Positions 25,372 through 38,789 of a stretch of DNA of 64,000 nucleotides are shown here, in pieces (position 1 is the stretch's first letter; each line of letters starts with the position of its first letter). The stretch lies in assembly GCA_964059195.1 (NCBI GenBank), contig CAXKWD010000014.1:1922001-1986000 (forward strand), given 5' to 3'. This DNA comes from Ectobius pallidus (Eukaryota > Arthropoda > Insecta > Blattodea > Ectobiidae). The translations under genes were made by a program, and so were the position numbers. The notes below the pieces were generated by a model. It had not been told where the DNA came from. It saw nothing but the letters and a program-made list of their open reading frames with translations, and did no database searches.

Positions 25372-27058
25372 CGGTGATATGCTAATGGCAAAACATGGGT
25401 TGTAAATTTTACTTTAATAGAAAGAATACTGTTGCCTAGCAATGAGTTTTAAAACACGAAAGTGTTGCCTAGCAATGCCATTTTAAACCGCAAACTGTTG
25501 CCTAGCAATGTCATCAAAAAGAACTGTTGCTTAGTAATGTCATTTGTAAACACAATATTGCTACCTATTATAAACTTTTAAAAATATACTGTTGTGTAGC
25601 AATGTTAATTTCAGACACCAAACTTTTACTTTTCAATGCATTTTTAAAAGTCGAAACGTTTTCCTAGCAATGTAATTTTTAAAGACAATTTGGCTGCTTA
25701 ACAATGTAATTTTTCTATGACGAAAGTTTTGCCTAGCCATGCCAGTCTAAACCGGAAACTGTTGCCTAGCAATTAAGTTTTAAAACACCTGACTCTTGCT
25801 TAGCAATGACATTTTGAACAAGAAACTGTAGCTTAGCAATGCCATCTCGAAATACGAAACTGTTGCCTAGCAATGTCATCTATAACGAATAGTTTTTAAT
25901 CCTTCAATGATCAATAGATACAATGAAAATATCGGTGATATGCTAATGTCAAAACATGGGTTGTTAATTTTACTTTAATAGAAAGAATACTGTTGCCTAG
26001 CAATGAGTTTTAAAACACGAAAGTGTTGCCTAGCAATGCCATTTTAAACCGGAAACTGTTGCCTAGCAATGTCCTCAAAAAGAACTGTTGCTTAGCAATG
26101 GCATATTTAAACACATTATTGCTACCTATTAAAAGCTTTTAAAAAAAGATACTGTTGTGAAGCAATGTCAATTTCTGACACGAAACCTTTACCTTTCAAT
26201 GCATTTTTCAAAGTAGAAACTTCTTCCTAGCAATGTAATTTTTAAAGACAATTTGGCTACCTAACAATGTAATTTTTCTATCACGAATGTTTTGCCTAGC
26301 CATGCCAGTTTAAACCGGAAACTGTTGCCTAGCAATGAAGTTTTATAACACCTGACTGTTGCTTAGCAATGACATTTTGAACAAGAAACTTTAGCTTAGC
26401 AATGCCATCTCCAAATACGAAACTGTTGCCTAGCAATGTCATCTATAAGGAATAGTTTTTAATCCTTCAATGATCAATACATACAATGAAAATATCGGTG
26501 ATATGCTAATGTCAAAACATGGGTTGTAAATTTTACTTTAATAGAAAGAATACTGTAGGCTAGCAATTAGTTTTAAAACACGAAAGTGTTGCCTAGCAAT
26601 GCCATTTTAAACCGGAAACTGTTGCCTAGCAATGTCCTCAAAAAGAACTGTTGCTTAGCAATGGCATTTTTAAACACAATATTGCTACCTATTAAAAGCT
26701 TTTAAAAAAAGATACTGTTGCGTAGCAATGTCAATTTCTGACACGAAACCTTTACCTTTCAATGCATTTTCCAAAGTCGAAACTTCTTCCTAGCAATGTA
26801 ATTTTTAAAGACAATTTGGCTACCTAACAGTGTAATTTCTCTATCCCGAATGTTTTGCCTAGCCATGCCAGTCTAAACCGGAAACTGTTGCCTAGCATTG
26901 AAGTTTTATAACACCTGACTGTTGCTTAGCAATGACATTTTGAATAAGAAACTGTAGCTTAGCAATGGCATCTCCAAATACGAAACTGTTGCCTAGCAAT
27001 GTGTTCTATAAGGAATAGCCTTTAATCCCTCAATGATCAATAAATACAATGAAAATAT

Positions 27059-27585
27059 CGGTGATATGCTAATGGCATAACAGGGGTTGTAAATTTTTCT
27101 TTAATAGAAAATAATACTGTTGCCTAGCAATGAGTTTTAAAACACGAAACTGTTGCCTAGCAATGCCATTTTAAACCGGAAACTGTTGCCTAGCAATGCC
27201 ATCAAAAAGAACTGTTGCTTAGCAATGTAATTTTAAACACAATATTGCTACCTATTATAAACTTTTAAATAATATACTGTTGCGTAGCAATGTCAATTTC
27301 TGACACGAAACCTTTACCTTTCAATGCATTTTTCAAAGTCGAAACTCTTTCCTACCAATGTAATTTTTAAATACAATTTGACTGCCTAACAATGTAATTT
27401 TTCTATCACGAAAGTTTTCCCTAGCCATGCCAGTCTAAAAGGAAACTGTAGCCTAGCAATGAAGTTTTAAAACACCTGACTTTTGCTTAGCAATGACATT
27501 TTGAACAAGATACTGTAGCTTAGCAATGCCATCTATAAGGAATAGTTTTTAATCCTTCAATGATCAATACATACAATGAAAATAT
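27059..27585 (+). repeat. Shortened monomer (527 bp), second copy
   Basis: This is the counterpart of 16683-17209 at offset 10376, with the same missing sub-repeat near 27528. Confidence 0.84.
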
Positions 27586-28146
27586 CGGTGATATGCTAAT
27601 GTCAAGACATGGGTTGTAAATTTTACTTTAATAGAAAGAATACAGTTGCCTAGCAATGAGATTTAAAACACGAAAGTGTTGCCAAGGAATGCCATTTTAA
27701 ACCCGAAACTGTTGCCTAGCAATGTCATCAAAAAGAACTGTTGCTTAGCGATGTCATTTTTAAACACAATATTGCTTCCTATTATAAACTTTTTAAAAAT
27801 ATACTGTTGCGTAGCAATGTCAATATCACACACAAATCTTTTACCTTTCAATGCATTTTTCATGTCGAAACGTTTTCCTAGCAATGTAATTTTTAAAGAC
27901 AATTTGGCTGCTTAACAATGTAATTTTTCTATGACGAAAGTTTTGCCTAGCCATGCCAGTCTAAACCGGAAACTGGTGCCTAGCAATTAAGTTTTAAAAC
28001 ACCTGACTCTTGCTTAGCAATGACATTTTGAACAAGAAACTGTAGCTTAGCAATGCCATCTCCAAATACGAAACTGTTGCCTAGCAATGTCATCTATAAC
28101 GAATAGTTTTTAATCCTTCAATGATCAATACATACAATGAAAATAT

Positions 28147-28672
28147 CGGTGATATGCAAATGTCAAAACATGGGTTGTAAATTTTACTTTAATAGAAAGA
28201 ATACTGTAGCCTAGCAATTAGTTTTAAAACACGAAAGTGTTGCCTAGCAATGCCATTTTAAACCGGAAACTGTTGCCTAGCAATGCCATCAAAAAGAACT
28301 GTTGCTTAGCAATGTAATTTTAAACACAATATTGCTACCTATTATAAACTTTTAAATAATATACTGTTGCGTAGCAATGTCAATTTCAGACACGAAACTT
28401 TTACCTTTCAATGCATTTTTGAAAGTCGAAACTTTTTCCTACCAATGTAATTTTTAAATACAATTTGACTGCCTAACAATGTAATTTTTCTATCACGAAA
28501 GTTTTCCCTAGCCATGCCAGTCTAAAAGGAAACTGTAGCCTAGCAATGAAGTTTTAAAACACCTGACTTTTGCTTAGCAATGACATTTTGAACAAGATAC
28601 TGTAGCTTAGCAATGCCATCTATAAGGAATAGTTTTTAATCCTTCAATGATCAATACATACAATGAAAATAT
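28147..28672 (+). repeat. Shortened monomer (526 bp), second copy
   Basis: This is the counterpart of 17771-18296 at offset 10376, with the same missing sub-repeat near 28616 and the same gatatgcaaatg variant after the marker. Confidence 0.82.
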
Positions 28673-29703
28673 CGGTGATATGCTAATGTCAAGACATGGG
28701 TTGTAAATTTTACTTTAATAGAAAGAATACTGCTGCCTAGCAATGAGTTTTAAAACACGAAAGTGTTGCCTGGCAATGCCATTTTAAACCAGAAACTGTT
28801 GCCTAGCAATGTCATCAAAAAGAACTGTTGCTTAGCAATGTCATTTTTGAACACAATATTGCTACCTATTTAAAGCTTTTAAAAAAAGATACTGTTGCGT
28901 AGCAATGTCAATTTCTGACACGAAACCTTTACCTTTCAATGCATTTTCCAAAGTCGAAACTTCTTCCTAGCAATGTAATTTTTAAAGACAATTTGGCTGC
29001 CTATCATCGTAATTTTTCTATCACGAATGTTTTTCCTAGTCATGGCAGTCTAAACCTGAAACTGTAGCCTAGCAACGAAGTTTTAAAACACCTGACTGTT
29101 GCTTAGCAATGACATTTAGAACAAGAAACTGTAGCTTAGCAATGCAATCTCCAAATACGAAACTGTTGCCTAGCAATGTCATCTATAAGGAATAGTTTTT
29201 AATCCCTCAATGATCAATACATACAATGAAAATATCGGTGATATGCTAATGGCAAAACATGGGTTGTAAATTTTGCTTTAATAGAAAGAATACTGTTGCC
29301 TAGCAATGAGTTTTAAAACACGAAAGTGTTGCCTAGCAATGCCATTTTAAACCGCAAACTGTTGCCTAGCAATGTCATCAAAAAGAACTGTTGCTTAGTA
29401 ATGTCATTTTTAAACACAATATTGCTACCTATTATAAACTTTTAAACATATACAGTTGTGTAGCAATGTTAATTTCAGACACCAAACTTTTACTTTTCAA
29501 TGCATTTTTAAAAGTCGAAACGTTTTCCTAGCAATGTAATTTTTAAAGACAATTTGGCTGCTTAACAATGTAATTTTTCTATGACGAAAGTTTTGCCTAG
29601 CCATGCCAGTCTAAACCGGAAACTGTTGCCTAGCAATTCAGTTTTAAAACAACTGACTCTTGCTTAGCAATGACATTTTGAACAAGAAACTGTAGCTTAG
29701 CAA

Positions 29704-30358
29704 TGCCATCTCCAAATACGAAACTGTTGCCTAGCAATGTCATCTATAACGAATAGTTTTTAATCCTTCAATGATCAATAGATACAATGAAAATATCGGT
29801 GATATGCTAATGGCAAAACATGGGTTGTAAATTTTACTTTAATAGAAAGAATACTGTTGCCTAGCAATGAGTTTTAAAACAAGAAAGTGTTGCCTAGCAA
29901 TGCCATTTTAAACCAGAAATTGTTGCCTAGCAATGTCATCAAAAAGAACTGTTGCTTAGCAATGTCATTTTTGAACACAATATTGCTACCTATTAAAAGC
30001 TTTTAAAAAAGATACTGTTGCGTAGCAATGTCAATTTCTGACACGAAACCTTTACCTTTCAATGCATTTTCCAAAGTCGAAACTTCTTCCTAGCAATGTA
30101 ATTTTTAAAGACAATTTGGCTGCCTATCAACGTAATTTTTCTATCACGAATGTTTTTCCTAGCCATGCCAGTCTAAACCGGAAACTGTAGCCTAGCAATG
30201 AAGTTTTAAAACACCTGACTGTTGCTTAGCAATGACATTTTGATCAAGAAACTGTAGCTTAGCAATGCCATCTCCAAATACGAAACTGTTGCCTAGCAAT
30301 GTCATCTATAAGGAATAGTTCTTAATCCTTCAATGATCAATACATACAATGAAAATAT
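29704..30358 (+). repeat. Transition monomer between two HOR domains
   Basis: After the end of the second 10,376-bp copy comes a single monomer (marker 29797 to 30359, 562 bp) that starts C-like (tttgaacac, ttaaaagc) and continues B-like (ctatcaacg, tgtttttcc), with an F-like end (agttcttaatcc). From 30359 on, the six-monomer HOR applies. Confidence 0.7.
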
Positions 30359-33300
30359 CGGTGATATGCTAATGTCAAAACATGGATTGTAAATTTTACT
30401 TTAATAGAAAGAATACTGCTGCCTAGCAATGAGTTTTAAAACACGAAAGTGTTGCCTGGCAATGCCATTTTAAACCAGAAACTGTTGCCTAGCAATGTCA
30501 TCAAAAAGAACTGTTGCTTAGCAATGTCATCTTTAACACAATATTGCTACCTATTTAAAGCTTTTAAAAAAAGATACTGTTGCGTAGCAATGTCAATTTC
30601 TGACACGAAACCTTTACCTTTCAATGCATTTTCCAAAGTCAAAACTTCTTCCCAGCAATTTAATTTTTAAAGACAATTTGGCTGCCTATCAATGTAATTT
30701 TTCTATCACGAATGTTTTGCCTAACCATGCCAGTCTAAACCGGAAACTGTTGCCTAGCAATGAAGTTTTAAAACACCTGACTGTTGCTTAGCAAAGACAT
30801 TTTGAATAAGAAACTGTAGCTTAGCAATGCCATCTCCAAATACGAAACTGTTGCCTAGCAATGTCATCTATAAGGAATACCCTTTAATCCCTCAATGATC
30901 AATACATACAATGAAAATATCGGTGATATGCTAATGGCATAACAGGGGTTGTAAATTTTTCTTTAATAGAAAAGAATACTGTTGCCTAGCAATGAGTTTC
31001 AAAACACGAAAGTGTTGCCTAGCAATGCCATTTTAAACCGGAAACTGTTGCCTAGCAATGCCATCAAAAAGAACTGTTGATTAGCAATGTCATTTTTGAA
31101 CACAATATTGCTACCTATTTAAAGCTTTTAAAAAAATATACTGTTGCGTAGCAATGTCAATTTCTGACACGAAACCTTTACCTTTCAATGCATTTTCCAA
31201 AGTCGAAACTTCTTCCTAGCAATGTAATTTTTAAAGACAATTTGGCTGCCTATCAACGTAATTTTTCTATCACGAATGTTTTTCCTAGCCATGCCAGTCT
31301 AAACCGGAAACTGTAGCCTAGCAATGAAGTTTTAAAACACCTGACTGATGCTTAGCAATGACATTTAGAACAAGAAACTGTAGCTTAGCAATGCCATCTC
31401 CAAATACGAAACTGTTGCCTAGCAATGTCATCTATAAGGAATAGTTTTTAATCCTTCAATGATCAATACATACAATGAAAATATCGGTGATATGCTAATG
31501 TCAAAACATGGGTTGTAAATTTTACTTTAATAGAAAGAATACTGCTGCCTAGCAATGAGTTTTAAAACACGAAAGTGTTGCCTAGCAATGCCATTTTAAA
31601 CCAGAAACTGTTGCCTAGCAATGTCATCAAAAAGAACTGTTGCTTAGCAATGTCATTTTTGAACACAATATTGCTACCTATTAAAAGCTTTTAAAAAAAG
31701 ATACTGTTGCGTAGCAATGTCAATTTCTGACACGAAACCTTTACCTTTCAATGCATTTTCCAAAGTGGAAACTTCTTCCTAGCAATGTAATATTTAAAGA
31801 CAAATTGACAGCCTAACAATGTAATTGTTCTATCACGAAAGTTTTCCCTAGCCATGCCAGCCTAAAAAGAAACTGTAGCCTAGCAATGAAGTTTTAAAAC
31901 ACCTGACTGTTGCTTAGCAATGACATTTTGAACAAGAAACTGTAGTTTAGCAATGCCATCTCCAAATACGAAACTGTTGCCTAGGAATGTCATCTACAAG
32001 GAATAGTTTTTAATCCCTCAATGATCAATACATACAATGAAAATATCGGTGATATGCTAATGGCAAACAATGGGTTGTAAATTTTGCTTTAATAGAAAGA
32101 ATACTGTTGCCTAGCAATGAGTTTTAAAACACGAAAGTGTTGCCTAGGAATGCCATTTTAAACCCGAAACTGTTGCCTAGCAATGTCATCAAAAAGAATT
32201 GTTGCTTAGCAATGTCATTTTTAAACACAATATTGCTACCTATTATAAACTTTTTTAAAATATACTGTTGTGTAGCAATGTCAATATCAGACACAAATAT
32301 TTTATGTTTCAATGCATTTTTCATGTCGAAACTTTTTCCTTGCAATGTAATTTTTAAAGACAATTTGGCTGCCTAAATATGTAATTTTTCTATCACGAAA
32401 TGTTTGCCTAGCAATCCCAGTCTAAACCGGAAACTGTTGCCTAGCAATTAAGTTTTAAAACAGCTGAATCTTGCTTAGCAATGACATTTTTAACATGAAA
32501 CTGTAACTTAGCAATGCCATCTCCAAATACGAAACTGTTGCCTAGCAATGTCTTCTATAAGGAAAAGTTTTTGATCCTTCAATGATCAATTCATACAATG
32601 AAAATATCGGTGATATGCTAATGTCAAAACATGGGTTGTAAATTTTACTTTAATAGAAAGAATACTGTTGCCTAGCAATTAGTTTTAAAACACGAAAGTG
32701 TTGCCTAGCAATGCCATTTTAAACCGGAAACTGTTGCCTAGCAATGTCATCGAAAAGAACTGTTGCTTAGCAATGTCATTTTTTAACACAATATTGCTAC
32801 CTATTAAAAGCTTTTAAAAAAAGATACTGTTGCGTAGCAATGTCAATTTCTGACACGAAACCTTTACCTTTCAATGCATTTTTCAAAGTAGACACTTCTT
32901 CCTAGCAATGTAATTTTTATATACAATTTGACTGCCTAACAATGTAATTTTTCTATCACGAAAGTTTTCCCTAGCCATGCTAGTCTATACCGGAAACTGT
33001 TGCCTAGCAATGAAGTTTTAAAACACCTGACTGTTGCTTAGCAATGACATTTTGAATAAGAAACTGTAGCCTTGCAATGCCATCTCCAAATACGAAACTG
33101 TTGCCTAGCAATGTCATCTGTAAGGAATAGTTTTTAATCCTTCAATGATCAATAGATACAATGAAAATATCGGTGATATGCTAATGTCAAAACATGGTTT
33201 GTAAATTTTACTTTAATAGAAAGAATACTGTTGCTTAGCAATGAGTTTTAAAACACGAAAGTGTTGCCTAGCAATGCCATTTTAAACCGGAAACTGTTGC

Positions 33301-33731
33301 CTAGCAATGGCATCAAAAAGAACTGTTGCTTAGCAATGTAATTTTAAACACATTATTGCTCCCTATTATAAACTTTTAAATAATATACTGTTGCGTAGCA
33401 ATGTCAATTTCTGACACGAAACCTTTACCTTTCAATGCATTTTCCAAAGTCAAAACTTCTTCCTAGCAATTTAATTTTTAAAGACAATTTGGCTGCCTAT
33501 CAATGTAATTTTTCTATCACGAATGTTTTGCCTAACCATGCCAGTCTAAACCGGAAACTGTTGCCTAGCAATGAAGTTTTAAAACACCTGACTGTTGCTT
33601 AGCAATGACATTTTGAATAAGAAACTGTAGCTTAGCAATGCCATCTCCAAATACGAAACTGTTGCCTAGCAATGTCATCTATAAGGAATACCCTTTAATC
33701 CCTCAATGATCAATACATACAATGAAAATAT
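30359..33731 (+). repeat. Six-monomer HOR, copy 1 (A-B-C-D-E-F/A hybrid)
   Basis: Monomers begin at 30359 (A), 30921 (B), 31485 (C), 32047 (D), 32608 (E) and 33171. The last starts as F (catggtttgtaaa) but from about 33400-33440 it reads as A (ccaaagtcaaaac, then ggaataccc), and B follows directly at 33732. The hybrid therefore marks a crossover between F and the following A with loss of one monomer length. Total length is 3373 bp. Confidence 0.86.
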
Positions 33732-36542
33732 CGGTGATATGCTAATGGCATAACAGGGGTTGTAAATTTTTCTTTAATAGAAAAGAATACTGTTGCCTAG
33801 CAATGAGTTTCAAAACACGAAAGTGTTGCCTAGCAATGCCATTTTAAACCGGAAACTGTTGCCTAGCAATGCCATCAAAAAGAACTGTTGATTAGCAATG
33901 TCATTTTTGAACACAATATTGCTACCTATTTAAAGCTTTTAAAAAAATATACTGTTGCGTAGCAATGTCAATTTCTGACACGAAAACTTTACCTTTCAAT
34001 GCATTTTCCAAAGTCGAAACTTCTTCCTAGCAATGTAATTTTTAAAGACAATTTGGCTGCCTATCAACGTAATTTTTCTATCACGAATGTTTTTCCTAGC
34101 CATGCCAGTCTAAACCGGAAACTATAGCCTAGCAATGAAGTTTTAAAACACCTGACTGTTGCTTAGCAATGACATTTAGAACAAGAAACTGTAGCTTAGC
34201 AATGCCATCTCCAAATACGAAACTGTTGCCTAGCAATGTCATCTATAAGGAATAGTTTTTAATCCTTCAATGATCAATACATACAATGAAAATATCGGTG
34301 ATATGCTAATGTCAAAACATGGGTTATAAATTTTACTTTAATAGAAAGAATACTGCTGCCTAGCAATGAGTTTTAAAACACGAAAGTGTTGCCTAGCAAT
34401 GCCATTTTAAACCAGAAACTGTTGCCTAGCAATGTCATCAAAAAGAACTGTTGCTTAGCAATGTCATTTTTGAACACAATATTGCTACCTATTAAAAGCT
34501 TTTAAAAAAAGATACTGTTGCGTAGCAATGTCAATTTCTGACACGAAACCTTTACCTTTCAATGCATTTTCCAAAGTCGAAACTTCTTCCTAGCAATGTA
34601 ATTTTTAAAGACAAATTGACAGCCTAACAATGTAATTTTTCTATCACGAAAGTTTTCCCTAGCCATGCCAGTCTAAAAAGAAACTGTAGCCTAGCAATGA
34701 AGTTTTAAAACACCTGACTGTTGCTTAGCAATGACATTTTGAACAAGAAACTGTAGCTTAGCAATGCCATCTCCAAATACGAAACTGTTGCCTAGGAATG
34801 TCATCTACAAGGAATAGTTTTTAATCCCTCAATGATCAATACATACAATGAAAATATCGGTGATATGCTAATGGCAAAACATGGGTTGTAAATTTTGCTT
34901 TAATAGAAAGAATACTGTTGCCTAGCAATGAGTTTTAAAACACGAAAGTGTTGCCTAGGAATGCCATTTTAAACCCGAAACTGTTGCCTAGCAATGTCAT
35001 CAAAAAGAACTGTTGCTTAGCAATGTCATTTTTAAACACAATATTGCTACCTATTATAAACGTTTTTAAAATATACTGTTGTGTAGCAATGTCAATATCA
35101 GACACAAATATTTTACGTTTCAATGCATTTTTCATGTCGAAACTTTTTCCTTGCAATGTAATTTTTAAAGACAATTTGGCTGCCTAACAATGTAATTTTT
35201 CTTTCACGAAAGGTTTGCCTAGCAATCCCAGTCTAAACCGGAAACTGTTGCCTAGCAATTAAGTTTTAAAACAGCTGACTCTTGCTTAGCAATGACATTT
35301 TTAACATGAAACTGTAACTTAGCAATGCCATCTCCAAATACGAAACTGTTGCCTAGCAATGTCTTCCATAAGGAAAAGTTTTTGATCCTTCAATGATCAA
35401 TTCATACAATGAAAATATCGGTGATATGCTAATGTCAAATCATGGGTTGTAAATTTTACTTTAATAGAAAGAATACTGTTGCCTAGCAATTAGTTTTAAA
35501 ACACGAAAGTGTTGCCTAGCAATGCCATTTTAAACCGGAAACTGTTGCCTAGCAATGTCATCAAAAAGAACTGTTGCTTAGCAATGTCATTTTTTAACAC
35601 AATATTGCTACCTATTAAAAGCTTTTAAAAAAAGATACTGTTGCGTAGCAATGTCAATTTCTGACACGAAACCTTTACCTTTCAATGCATTTTTCAAAGT
35701 AGAAACTTCTTCCTAGCAATGTAATTTTTAAATACAATTTGACTGCCTAACAATGTAATTTTTCTATCACGAAAGTTTTCCCTAGCCATGCTAGTCTAAA
35801 CCGGAAACTGTTGCCTAGCAATGAAGTTTTAAAACACCTGACTGTTGCTTAGCAATGACATTTTGAATAAGACACTGTACCCTTGCAATGCCATCTCCAA
35901 ATACGAAACTGTTGCCTAGCAATGTCATCTATAAGGAATAGTTTTTAATCCTTCAATGATCAATAGATACAATGAAAATATCGGTGATATGCTAATGTCA
36001 AAACATGGTTTGTAAATTTTTCTTTAATAGAAAGAATACTGTTGCTTAGCAATGAGTTTTAAAACACGAAAGTGTTGCCTAGCAATGCCATTTTAAACCG
36101 GAAACTGTTGCCTAGCAATGGCATCAAAAAGAACTGTTGCTTAGCAATGTAATTTTAAACACATTATTGCTACCTATTATAAACTTTTAAATAATATACT
36201 GTTGCGTAGCAATGTCAATTTCTGACACGAAACCTTTACCTTTCAATGCATTTTTCAAATTCGAAACTTCTTCCTAGCAATGTAATTTTTAAAGACAATT
36301 TGGCTACCTAACAATGTAATTTTTCTATCACGAATGTTTTGCCTAGTCATGCCAGTCTAAACCGGAAACTGTTGCCTAACAATGAAGTTTTATAACACCT
36401 GACTGTTGCTTAGCAATGACATTTTGAATAAGAAACGGTAGCTTAGCAATGCCATCTCCAAATACAAAACTGTTGCCTAGCAATGTCATCTGTAAGGAAT
36501 AGTTCTTAATCCTTCAATGATCAATACATACAATGAAAATAT
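33732..36542 (+). repeat. Six-monomer HOR derivative (B-C-D-E-F)
   Basis: Monomers begin at 33732 (B), 34296 (C), 34858 (D), 35419 (E) and 35982 (F). The A monomer is absent as a separate unit because it is fused into the hybrid at 33171. F (35982) is followed by C instead of A. Confidence 0.84.
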
Positions 36543-38789
36543 CGGTGATATGCTAATGTCAAAACATGGGTTGTAACTTTTACTTTAATAGAAAGAATAC
36601 TGCTGCCTAGCAATGAGTTTTAAAACACGAAAGTGTTGCCTAGCAATGCCATTTTAAACCAGAAACTGTTGCCTAGCAATGTCATCAAAAAGAACTGTTG
36701 CTTAGCAATGTCATTTTTGAACACAATATTGCTACCTATTAAAAGCTTTTAAAAAAAGATACTGTTGCGTAGCAATGTCAATTTCTGACACGAAACCTTT
36801 ACCTTTCAATGCATTTTCCAAAGTCGAAACTTCTTCCTAGCAATGTAATTTTTAAAGACAAATTGACAGCCTAACAATGTAATTTTTCTATCACGAAAGT
36901 TTTCCCTAGCCATGCCAGTCTAAAAAGAAACTGTAGCCTAGCAATGAAGTTTTAAAACACCTGACTGTTGCTTAGCAATGACATTTTGAACAAGAAACTG
37001 TAGCTTAGCAATGCCATCTCCAAATACGAAACTGTTGCCTAGGAATGTCATCTACAAGGAATAGTTTTTAATCCCTCAATGATCAATACATACAATGAAA
37101 ATATCGGTGATATGCTAATGGCAAAACATGGGTTGTAAATTTTGCTTTAATAGAAAGAATACTGTTGCCTAGCAATGAGTTTTAAAACACGAAAGTGTTG
37201 CCTAGGAATGCCATTTTAAACCCGAAACTGTTGCCTAGCAATGTCATCAAAAAGAACTGTTGCTTAGCAATGTCATTTTTAAACACAATATTGCTACCTA
37301 TTATAAACGTTTTTAAAATATACTGTTGTGTAGCAATGTCAATATCAGACACAAATATTTTACGTTTCAATGCATTTTTCATGTCGAAACTTTTTCCTTG
37401 CAATGTAATTTTTAAAGACAATTTGGCTGCCTAACAATGTAATTTTTCTATCACGAAAGGTTTGCCTAGCAATCCCAGTCTAAACCGGAAACTGTTGCCT
37501 AGCAATTAAGTTTTAAAACAGCTGACTCTTGCTTAGCAATGACATTTTTAACATGAAACTGTAACTTAGCAATGCCATCTCCAAATACGAAACTGTTGCC
37601 TAGCAATGTCTTCCATAAGGAAAAGTTTTTGATCCTTCAATGATCAATTCATACAATGAAAATATCGGTGATATGCTAATGTCAAATCATGGGTTGTAAA
37701 TTTTACTTTAATAGAAAGAATACTGTTGCCTAGCAATTAGTTTTAAAACACGAAAGTGTTGCCTAGCAATGCCATTTTAAACCGGAAACTGTTGCCTAGC
37801 AATGTCATCAAAAAGAACTGTTGCTTAGCAATGTCATTTTTTAACACAATATTGCTACCTATTAAAAGCTTTTAAAAAAAGATACTGTTGCGTAGCAATG
37901 TCAATTTCTGACACGAAACCTTTACCTTTCAATGCATTTTTCAAAGTAGAAACTTCTTCCTAGCAATGTAATTTTTAAATACAATTTGACTGCCTAACAA
38001 TGTAATTTTTCTATCACGAAAGTTTTCCCTAGCCATGCTAGTCTAAACCGGAAACTGTTGCCTAGCAATGAAGTTTTAAAACACCTGACTGTTGCTTAGC
38101 AATGACATTTTGAATAAGAAACTGTACCCTTGCAATGCCATCTCCAAATACGAAACTGTTGCCTAGCAATGTCATCTATAAGGAATAGTTTTTAATCCTT
38201 CAATGATCAATAGATACAATGAAAATATCGGTGATATGCTAATGTCAAAACATGGTTTGTAAATTTTTCTTTAATAGAAAGAATACTGTTGCTTAGCAAT
38301 GAGTTTTAAAACACGAAAGTGTTGCCTAGCAATGCCATTTTAAACCGGAAACTGTTGCCTAGCAATGGCATCAAAAAGAACTGTTGCTTAGCAATGTAAT
38401 TTTAAACACATTATTGCTACCTATTATAAACTTTTAAATAATATACTGTTGCGTAGCAATGTCAATTTCTGACACGAAACCTTTACCTTTCAATGCATTT
38501 TTCAAATTCGAAACTTCTTCCTAGCAATGTAATTTTTAAAGACAATTTGGCTACCTAACAATGTAATTTTTCTATCACGAATGTTTTGCCTAGTCATGCC
38601 AGTCTAAACCGGAAACTGTTGCCTAACAATGAAGTTTTATAACACCTGACTGTTGCTTAGCAATGACATTTTGAATAAGAAACGGTAGCTTAGCAATGCC
38701 ATCTCCAAATACAAAACTGTTGCCTAGCAATGTCATCTGTAAGGAATAGTTCTTAATCCTTCAATGATCAATACATACAATGAAAATAT
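34296..38789 (+). repeat. Tandem duplication of a 2247-bp C-D-E-F block
   Basis: Markers 34296, 34858, 35419 and 35982 recur at 36543, 37105, 37666 and 38229, each exactly 2247 bp later, in the order C, D, E, F. Shared private variants support a recent duplication, for example cttccataagg in D, caaatcatggg in E, gtacccttgc near the E end and aaacggtagc in F. Confidence 0.86.

Larger units (their letters stand above)
19328..29703 (+). repeat. 10,376-bp 18-monomer unit, second copy
   Basis: This is a tandem copy of the preceding block, nearly identical. In reading both I noted only three differences: 9548 t / 19924 g, 9675 t / 20051 a, and 16256 t / 26632 a. There may be more that I missed. 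The copy ends at 29703: position 29704 reads t in gcaatgcc where a third copy would read c in gcaacgcc, and the sequence then diverges. Markers 19421 to 29236 belong to this copy. Confidence 0.92.
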
